10,000 nucleotides of DNA from Chromera velia (lineage: Eukaryota; Sar; Chromeraceae): contig JAHBMJ010003572.1 of assembly GCA_018398765.1 (NCBI GenBank), forward strand, positions 1 through 10,000, read 5' to 3'. The stretch's first letter is position 1. Each line of letters opens with the position of its first letter. The position numbers were made by a program, and so were the translations under genes. Positions 1 to 5,868 of the stretch are shown here, one piece after another. The notes beneath the pieces were generated by a model that was not told the DNA's origin, did not search any database, and saw nothing but the letters and a program-made list of their open reading frames with translations.

Positions 1-87
1 CCCCCCCCCCCCCCCCCCCCCGCGGCCTACACGTGCGGCGCGCACAGTCACTCACACACAGGATTTCCCCGCCCCCGACCCCCCTAC
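1..87 (-). other. First intron of the amine-oxidase gene, 5' part (runs off left edge)
   Basis: Read on the minus strand, coding sequence ends at position 88 in the context CCTAG|GTAGGGG, a good GT donor. An in-frame TAG follows immediately, so the reading frame must be spliced here. The intron continues out of the window; no acceptor is visible. It contains a G-rich stretch and ends at the window edge in a 21-base C run on the plus strand (positions 1-21), G on the coding strand. Such a run at a sequence end can also be a contig-break artefact. Confidence 0.6.
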
Positions 88-629
88 CTAGGTCTGGCCT
101 CCAGAACGACGACCGAGCAACCGCGCGCCTTCAGCTGCCCCGCAGCCGTGAGGCCTGCAGGCCCCGCCCCAATTACCACAACGTCATACACGGGGAACTC
201 ATCCTCCTTCTCCTTCTCCTCCTCTGCGAGTCTCCCTGCAGCTGCTCCGCCCACCTTTCGTTTGGGGGGCCTCCCCCTCCCCTTCCTCCCCGCGCCGCCT
301 TTGTCGTCTGCGTTGGCCTCGGGAATCAGTTGTCGGGAGCCGGGGGGGGGCATGCCGACGGATTCCTCCAGCCTGTCCACGATAGGACCAGCTTCGGGAT
401 TGGGAAAGGAGGCGACGATGGAAAGGTGTTCGGCAGCGACAGCGTCAAGTGGCGTACAAGACGAAGACGAAGACGAAGACGACGAGGAAGAGGATGAGGA
501 AGACGAAGACGAAGACGACGAGGAAGAGGATGAGGAAGAAGCTGTTGATGGGAGAGCGCGACCGAGAAGAACTGCACCAGCCACTGCGCAATCTCGTCCG
601 CTTCTGCACACAGATGAACTCACACACAT
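88..629 (-). CDS. Flavin-containing amine oxidase with AT-hook, first exon (partial)
   Basis: The exon encodes about 180 residues. From the ATG at 629: a Cys/Ser-rich start, a run of 27 Ser (residues 31-57), an AT-hook core RGRP within GRKGRGRPPKRK (about 114-125), an acidic EEEKEKEDE stretch, then an FAD-binding Rossmann start. The latter has the dinucleotide motif GAGPAG (Gly 154, 156, 159) and a ribose-binding Glu in VVVLEAR (Glu 177). LEARPR followed by a donor suits the LEAR-x-R-x-GGR signature of amine oxidases, whose GGR part would lie on the next exon. In this family the flavin oxidises polyamines, amino acids or methyl-lysine (LSD1-type). The AT-hook and basic cluster suggest a nuclear, DNA-binding protein, hence LSD1-like rather than metabolic; that is inference. 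No SWIRM domain is visible ahead of the FAD motif. The open frame extends upstream to a TTG at 689, giving a signal-peptide-like stretch, but it has no ATG. The start is uncertain, and an internal ATG near 344-346 would drop the Ser run. Confidence 0.7.
466..537 (-). repeat. Perfect 36-bp tandem duplication inside the Ser-run codons
   Basis: Two identical 36-bp units, 466-501 and 502-537, lie head to tail; a further half-period GACGAA (460-465) precedes them. On the coding strand each unit gives 12 Ser codons using a mix of TCT, TCC, TCA and TCG. The identical order of synonymous codons in both copies points to a recent duplication rather than slippage of a single codon. On the plus strand the same bases would read as a Glu/Asp run, which is a shadow. 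Confidence 0.9.
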
Positions 630-981
630 ACACACAGAGGCGGGGGGGGACAGAAAGAGAGTGAAAAGCAAGAGCGAAACGAAAGGCAAAAAAAAACATT
701 TGGAGAAAAGCTGAAAAGCACACCCGGAGTCGGACGAAGAAAAGTTCGTCAGAGTGTTTTAGAAGGAACACAAAGCCAAACGAGAGACGTCCGAGAGGGC
801 TGCCCAGACTAGCGGAGACTCTTTCTCGCTTTAGCTTCTAAAGAAGGAAAGAGAAAAACGACTGTACATACATGCATCAATCCCGCCATCAATCCATCCA
901 CACGATAGGTCAGACTACAAGAACAAGTCTCCTCCCCAACACACAAAGAACAAGTGAAGAGAAAAACTCTCTCTCTCTCCC
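630..981. other. Gap between genes B and A (5' flank of A, 3' flank of B)
   Basis: No convincing gene is present. The coding strand is strongly pyrimidine-rich (CT repeats around 966-981, T runs), as expected for 5' UTR or intron DNA in this genome. A TACATGCATC motif lies at 868-877. TTCTTTAG near 834-841 on the minus strand looks like a splice acceptor. If the AAG|GTTGGT donor at 994 is used, this acceptor would end gene B two codons later (Arg-Ser-stop). Confidence 0.4.
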
Positions 982-3900
982 TCAGACGACCAACCTTGAG
1001 GGATCCTGTTCGCACCAAGAGCAATCCTCTGGATTCATCTCGAAAGGGAACTGAAAGGCCACTGGCTCCACACCCTCAAACGTTTTCGGTTCACGATCAA
1101 AGATTCCCTTGAGCAGCTCATACGTTCTGAACTCGTTGGAAGCTTCCAGTTGTTGCTGCTCTTGATGGATCCCGTGCGAAAGCTCAAACTCGCAGTGGGC
1201 TGTCTTTCCAAAAGCACCGAGAACAAATGCCTCAGTATGCCCCCGATCAGGATTGCCCCCCCCAGGCTGCTCCAACAACTGTCTCTTGATCTCCTCTGGG
1301 ATCACAAACTCTCCCCTTGAATTTGACCTGCCCTCGAAGAGCCCCCTAGGCCGCTCTCGCATCTCATCCTTCGCTTGAGCATGGACAGCAACCGCAGTCT
1401 CCAAAAACGCACTGCCCAGGTGCTCCCCCCTCCCCCCATCAGGAACTCCCAGGGTTGCAGGCGTCCCCCCCTTAGCCTCTCTCCAATACGAGGGACTCCA
1501 CGGTCGCAAATCAGGACCAGTCAGGTCAACGGGGCAGTCAACACTCGCCCCACTCCCTTTCCCCCCCGTGAGATCGATAGGGTCACCCCATCTGCCATAC
1601 CTGCGACGGGCAGCTGCAGCAGGAGGCGTAGTAGGAGCGACAGCAGCCGTTTCCGCCCGATTCGAATCGAGCACATGGAGACGGGTGGCGGACTCGGGAA
1701 AGTAATCGGGTGGCTTGGAATCCATATACCTGCATCCATGCACAAACAAGAAGAGAAGAGAAGAGGGAAGGCAACGCAACAAGAGAGAAGGGTGAGGAGG
1801 GAGGGGAAGTCAAGAGAAGGATTTTCGTATGAGAATGAGTAGAGTGGTGGAAAGGGGAAAAAAACAATTCAGGAGGACAGCAGCTGCAGAAGAAAGGCCA
1901 GAAACGATCCTCGATGGAGGTGGAAGCAAAACAAAAAATCATCAAGAAGAAAAAGCAAACACACGAGGAGACGGCCCTTCTTTGCGACTTCTGGCTCAGT
2001 GCCTCCCTCTTTCGTCCCTTCCAAATTGTTAAAAAAAGGGTAGTGGCGAAGAGATAGAGAGAAAGGAAGCAGAAGAAAAGAAAGAAGGAAGAAAGAACGC
2101 AAGAAAGAGAGGGAAACAAGGAAGAAACGAAGGAAGGAAGAGAAGAGAGAGACCAGAACACAAAGGGGGGGGGGGCAAAAGAGAGAGGGAAAACACACAC
2201 ACACACACGGAGGCAGAGGCCGACCTCTGGAGGGTGCCCTCCGAGATTGGGGATTCCTGCATGCTTACGCGTTCATTCCTCATCTGCCTGGCCTCAAGGA
2301 CGTCTGAGCGGACAGTCTCAAAAGACATCGTGGGGAAGCCATGCTGTCTGTTGATAGGGCGGACAGGTGGAAGGGAATAGACTCCTCCCGCAACGAGTGC
2401 GTCGAACCTTTTCAGAACGTTCACTGACGCATCTGCGAATGCAACTTTGTGAGTGTACTCAACCTGTTTGATCTCCTGAGCCTCCTTGTCGGGCTTGTCC
2501 TCCTCTTCCTCTTCATCTTCTTCTGTGTTCTTTTTCGATCTGCGCTGCTTCCTCTCTTCCTCATCTTTCTTTTTCTTCGCTGCTGCCGCCTTCTGTTCTT
2601 CCTCGGAGGGCTGCTCTTTCTCACGACTGATCACTCCCCCACGGTACCCTAGAGCCATCAGGCACGACAGAAACGCACCCAATGTGGGGGGCTGCACGAC
2701 CTTCACCTCCACCCCGTCCTTCTGTGCATCGTTATCTGGCTTGAAATAGTCCAACACTTCAGCCACGAGGGCATCAATGCACTCCTGGGGCAAACAATAG
2801 GGGTCCCCTCCCTTGATCTTAATCCAATACTCTTCCATCCTGTCCTTCTCGCGCTGTGCTCCCGCGTCCATGTCGTCTCCTCCATCCTCAAACTCATCAT
2901 CGGCTATAGCAAACCGAAATTGGCTCTCGTAATCTCTCCACTCTTCCTCCTTCTCCCAGTCTGCTCTACTCTTCATCCTCTCGTTTAAGTTGCCCCACGG
3001 ATTCTTATCCTTAAAACCCTCTCTCCATAGGGTCTGCTTGCCGGCAAGAGAGAACGGGCTCTCCTTCCAGCGGCGAATGTCGCGGAGGAACATGAGAGCC
3101 CACGCACATCGGGCAATACCAACAGAAAGGCCCTTGGCGATGAGCCATTTTCTGCAGAGAACAAACGCAAAATTAATAGCTCTTTTTTGTGATCAGTTCA
3201 TGATGCATCCGATAATTTTCATGTCCTCTCCAGGTCTAGGCAGAAAGGAACAAAGACAGACACAGAAACAGACACAGGATCATTGTGAAGCCAAACGAAA
3301 GCTTTGATCAGAGAAGCTAGGGTCGAACGGACTTAGACGACTACAGGGGTCGACCCTCTCATTCGGTCCTTCAGTGAAAATGAGAGGCTGCAGTCACAGA
3401 CCGAGCCGGAGATGAGTGCGGATCTGAATGCACGAAACACATTTTGTTAGAGCACATGTGGGGTGTGTGTGGGGTGGTGGTGGTGGGTTTGTTGTGTTGG
3501 GGGGTGGGGTTGGGTGTGACTGGTTGGTTTTTTGTGGGGGTGTTGGTGAGGGTGATTGGCAGAAGTGCGCAGAGATAAAATGGATCAGCTGACCCTCCAA
3601 GAACGTCCAGCTCGTAGGGGAAGAAGAGAAGGCAGCCGGGACTCAGATAGAAGCAAAAACCCCTTTGTCCTTCTGCACCCTCTGTATGATGCTTCATCTT
3701 GAAAACAAAGCTTTTCGGGAAAAGTGCCTTCCTCTGTTCTTCCTTTCGCCATGACTGGGCAGTCCATTTGTCACCTGCCCTATTGGACTCTTCGCGTTCC
3801 TCGTTTTTCTTTCCTTCATTTGTCTGCTTACAGGTAATTCTTCGGGAGCGTCGAAGACCACCCGTCTCCTCGCCTTGATCTCCTCCCCCTTCCTCAACGT

Positions 3901-4135
3901 CTCCGGAATTTCCAGTTTCTCCATCCCCATCCCCACTCCCACCTTCATCCAGTGGGACACTCTTGTCATCGTCAACCACCTGCTCCTGGGGTTGTTTGAC
4001 CTCTCCTGTCCCATCGGGGGACTGGGGTTTTTCGGGACGTCCCCACAGAAAAATTTCAGTCTCATTCATTTTGAGGTTCATTCCTTTCTCTGCAGAGGCA
4101 GTGTCCTCCTGACCAGGAAATGGCTTTTGGGGCAT
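982..4135 (-). CDS. Unknown three-exon protein, about 738 aa, charged and low-complexity
   Basis: The proposed join is 4135-3594, 3151-2225 and 1729-982 (2217 nt, 739 codons with stop). I do not recognise the product. Exon 1 (residues 1-180) has an acidic Gly-rich stretch (about 55-95), a basic LRRSRR, and a hydrophobic FCFYLSPGCLLFFPYELD near its end. Exon 2 opens with KWLIAKGLSVGIARCAWALM (182-201), a weak membrane-segment candidate containing Lys and Arg. It then has Trp-rich WREGFKDKNPWGN, a helix-prone middle, a Lys/Glu coiled-coil-like block (about 358-410), and a conserved-looking VEYTHKVAFADASVNVL. Exon 3 carries two PxDLTG motifs (540-545 and 556-561). Phase supports both junctions: GG|A and AG|G restore codons, and all three frames are long and open. 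Both donors (GTCAGC, GTCGGC) are weak; for intron 2, GT|GTGTGT in the same phase is an alternative adding seven residues. The ATG at 4135 follows an in-frame TAA. Its context is poor, so the true start could be a later Met or an unseen upstream exon. Confidence 0.55.
1730..2224 (-). other. Intron 2 of gene B (495 bp)
   Basis: The donor is CAGAG|GTCGGC at 2224 and the acceptor GGATGCAG|GTATATGG at 1730. Two bases are left before the intron and one base opens exon 3, restoring an Arg codon. Without splicing, the exon 2 frame runs into Pro/Ser/Phe low-complexity sequence and stops at 2029, which is not protein-like. The coding strand is almost wholly pyrimidine (CTTTCTTCC-type repeats). A GT repeat follows the donor region (AC repeat at 2191-2208 on the plus strand), and there is an 11-base G/C run at 2165-2175. 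Confidence 0.6.
3152..3593 (-). other. Intron 1 of gene B (442 bp)
   Basis: The donor is GGAGG|GTCAGC at 3593 and the acceptor TTCTCTGCAG|AAAATGG at 3152. Phase 2 on the left and a single completing base on the right give a Gly codon and continue into KWLIAKG. The acceptor is strong; the donor is weak but is the only phase-compatible GT in the last part of exon 1. About 3458-3545 of the plus strand is G/T-only with repeated GGG runs, so the pre-mRNA is C/A-rich there. Confidence 0.5.
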
Positions 4136-4408
4136 TTAGGAAGTTTCAAAGAGTCCTCTGCCAGTGCTCAGCGGAAGACGTGCCAGATTCTTGATTTTTC
4201 TGCTGAGTTTATCTGTCAAATCTCCTGTGCTAGCTATCCTGCACACTTCTGCTGTATCACTGGTCACGAAAAATCTTCACAATTCTCAAAGCTAATCAAT
4301 TCCTGTCGGATCGATTGATGCGTGATCTGCTTGCCGAGAGAGTGAGAGAAATCAAGAGAGACAGCTGTAGATAGGCAGAAAGAGAGAGGAGCGGGAGATG
4401 ACGAGAGA

Positions 4409-4460
4409 ATGGGAGAGTCATGGGAGAGTCACTTTTGCACTTTTGTCCGTACATGCATGC
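4409..4460 (-). promoter_or_regulatory. Tandem short repeats and TGCATGC motif upstream of gene B
   Basis: An 11-bp unit ATGGGAGAGTC occurs twice back to back (4409-4419, 4420-4430). An 8-bp unit CACTTTTG follows twice back to back (4430-4437, 4438-4445), then TGCATGC (4454-4460). These lie 270-330 bp upstream of the proposed start of gene B. TGCATGC-type palindromes are known AP2-factor targets in apicomplexans. Use as a promoter element here is inference. Confidence 0.3.
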
Positions 4461-4734
4461 GTTCGCAAGCGCCGTCTCCTGCGGCCCCGCGGCCGAGGGA
4501 CGTGGGGCCACTCAGTGCGAGCTGGTCCAAAAAACGAAAAGAATTAAAACGTAATTATGGGAATTCTCAATAATAAATAGAGTCTTTCTGTATGGGTATG
4601 ACAAAATTGCCCGACTGGGTGCTTGCGCGCACTCCATGTGCTGATGCGCACTGAGCTGTTTGACCAATTCGTACCCATACATGCGTCTCCTTTTCGTTTC
4701 ATCTTTCTGTGGCCTCCTGTTGCCAAATTTAAGT

Positions 4735-4775
4735 ATGTTTCTGGTTAGAAGGTTGAAAAAAAAGACCAGAAACAT
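4735..4775. repeat. Hairpin: 11-bp perfect inverted repeat, 19-base loop
   Basis: ATGTTTCTGGT (4735-4745) is the exact reverse complement of ACCAGAAACAT (4765-4775). The loop is A/G-rich on the plus strand. It lies in the non-coding stretch between genes C and B. It could be a remnant of a small transposon end or an RNA hairpin; nothing decides between these. Confidence 0.6.
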
Positions 4776-5564
4776 CACCTTGAATATTATTCCGGGTGGG
4801 ACCGCGCGTTGGTTTGACTTTTTGGGCTAAAAAATGATGTAGAAAATGTAGTATGAGTCAGATGTGTGGGCTGAGGAGCAAGGGAGAATGACTTTTTTCG
4901 ATTTATGTCTTCAATCCAAATCCTTGCAGCAGGCTCTATCTGGCTTGTGCTGCTTTCTAGGTCTTTTTGCAACCGTTTCCATCTTTCTATGCTTGGTGAG
5001 AAGCTTGGATGAAAATGTGACTTGCATCTTCATGTGCTTTTCTATACTCTTGTTTCTTCCTCACCTATTCATGCGCCTCTCTGTCTGCAGGCACCCAACT
5101 TGTCAGACTGCTAGTCTTCTTGTTGACTGACAGCTGCTAACTGCCAACAGGTCAGGCATACGAATGTTCATGCCTAGGCAAAACGAATGTAGAAAGAAAA
5201 CGCGGTTGTCCAGGGTTAAGCTTAGAGTGAAAAGTGTTCAGACGGCTTAAAACATGCGTTTTTCTATACAAACTCTATTTTTTATTGAGATTTCCCATAA
5301 GTGCCCCACATGCTGTGCCGGCGGCGTGGCGGGCTCACGCTGCCATGCATATATGTGCATACTCATGCACGCGGCGCGGGCGAACTGCACAGCAGCTATA
5401 CTTCAAAAAAAAAAGGTAAAAAAATTGGGCTTGAAATGAATCAAATGACCCTAAACGTATTAGTGTTGGTGATAGCTGGTAATAAAGATTGCTAGGGCTT
5501 TCCTCTTTAGTCTTCTAAAAGCAATAAAAAACAACTTGAATCTTCACGTACCTTACAATCTAAT

Positions 5565-5570
5565 TTATTT
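5565..5570 (-). terminator. Candidate polyadenylation signal of gene C (AATAAA)
   Basis: TTTATT on the plus strand reads AATAAA on the minus strand, about 300 bases beyond the stop codon of gene C and beyond the inserted inverted-repeat element. It is a six-base match in AT-rich DNA. I am also not sure this organism uses AATAAA. Confidence 0.2.
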
Positions 5571-5614
5571 TACAGAAGTCAGAAGAAGTCTAGAAGCAGA
5601 AATCAGCAGAAACA

Positions 5615-5863
5615 TCAACCCCCCTGACACTCCAGTAAACTTGAAACACCACGCCATAGGCGTAGCCAGACTTGAAACGCCTGCACCGCAGGCGCAGCTT
5701 AACTTAAAGGTAGCGCGCCGAAGGCGCGGCCAAAATAAAGTATACTTGAAATTTTTTGTGGAAGACGTAGACTAGCACAGACAGTTTTAAAAAAACCGCA
5801 CCGCAGGCGCGGCCAGCATTGAAAAATCTATTTTAAAACAGACTGAATTGTCAGGGGGGTTGA
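5615..5863. mobile_element. MITE-like element with 15-bp terminal inverted repeats (249 bp)
   Basis: TCAACCCCCCTGACA at 5615-5629 is repeated exactly, inverted, at 5849-5863. Extending inward, 20 of 22 positions pair (CTCCAGT inside the left end against ATTCAGT inside the right). The element is too short for a transposase, and no open frame in it resembles one, so it fits a non-autonomous miniature inverted-repeat element. Flanks are AACA on the left and AATA on the right, at best a degenerate 4-bp target duplication. The right end is 5 bp past the stop codon of gene C, so the 3' UTR of that gene runs through it. The superfamily cannot be assigned from the ends alone. Confidence 0.75.
5639..5815. 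repeat. Alternating ACTTGAAA boxes and GC-rich palindromes inside the element
   Basis: ACTTGAAA or a one-base variant begins at 5639, 5670, 5702 and 5744. Between these, and once more to the right, lie GC-rich hairpin cores: CGCC-ATA-GGCG (5652-5662), GCACCGCAGGCGCAGC (5683-5698), CGCGCC-GAA-GGCGCG (5714-5728) and CCGCACCGCAGGCGCGGCC (5796-5814). The last and the second share the 11-base core CACCGCAGGCG. The pattern is a diverged tandem array with a period of 31-42 bp. Confidence 0.7.
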
Positions 5864-5868
5864 AATAT

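Larger units (their letters stand above)
4136..5614. other. Intergenic stretch between genes C and B
   Basis: No gene is convincing. The part next to gene B (about 4290-4500) is likely its promoter/5' flank. About 4510-5560 is more AT-rich than the genes, with several short inverted repeats: 4589-4598 with 4672-4681, and 4735-4745 with 4765-4775. A GC-rich island (about 5319-5390) contains TGCATATATGTGCA. A plus-strand ATG frame at 4888-5130 would encode an 80-residue hydrophobic peptide, but T-rich DNA gives such frames by chance, so I do not call it. Confidence 0.5.

Noticed and set aside
1-21. 21-base C run as a telomere or functional tract
   Set aside because: It has no telomeric repeat unit and sits exactly at the sequence edge, so a contig-break artefact or simple G/C run in an intron is more likely.
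463-540. Tandem repeat as a CRISPR-like array
   Set aside because: Only two adjoining units with no spacers, within coding sequence of a eukaryotic gene.
630-689. Signal-peptide-like N-terminus (LLLFTLFLSPPASVC) of the amine-oxidase gene
   Set aside because: The frame there starts only at a TTG. There is no ATG, and pyrimidine-rich UTR DNA produces Leu/Phe/Ser frames by chance.
148-714. Plus-strand frame with a Glu/Asp-rich run
   Set aside because: It is the complement of the Ser run; the minus strand carries the FAD motif, AT-hook and a proper splice donor over the same bases.
4888-5130. Plus-strand 80-codon frame with two hydrophobic segments
   Set aside because: T-rich non-coding DNA yields hydrophobic frames. 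There is no codon bias, no homology I recognise and no neighbouring gene on that strand.
5536-5775. Plus-strand frame across the inverted-repeat element
   Set aside because: It overlaps the element's left end and its palindromes; the Arg-rich product is a reading of the GC palindromes, not a transposase.
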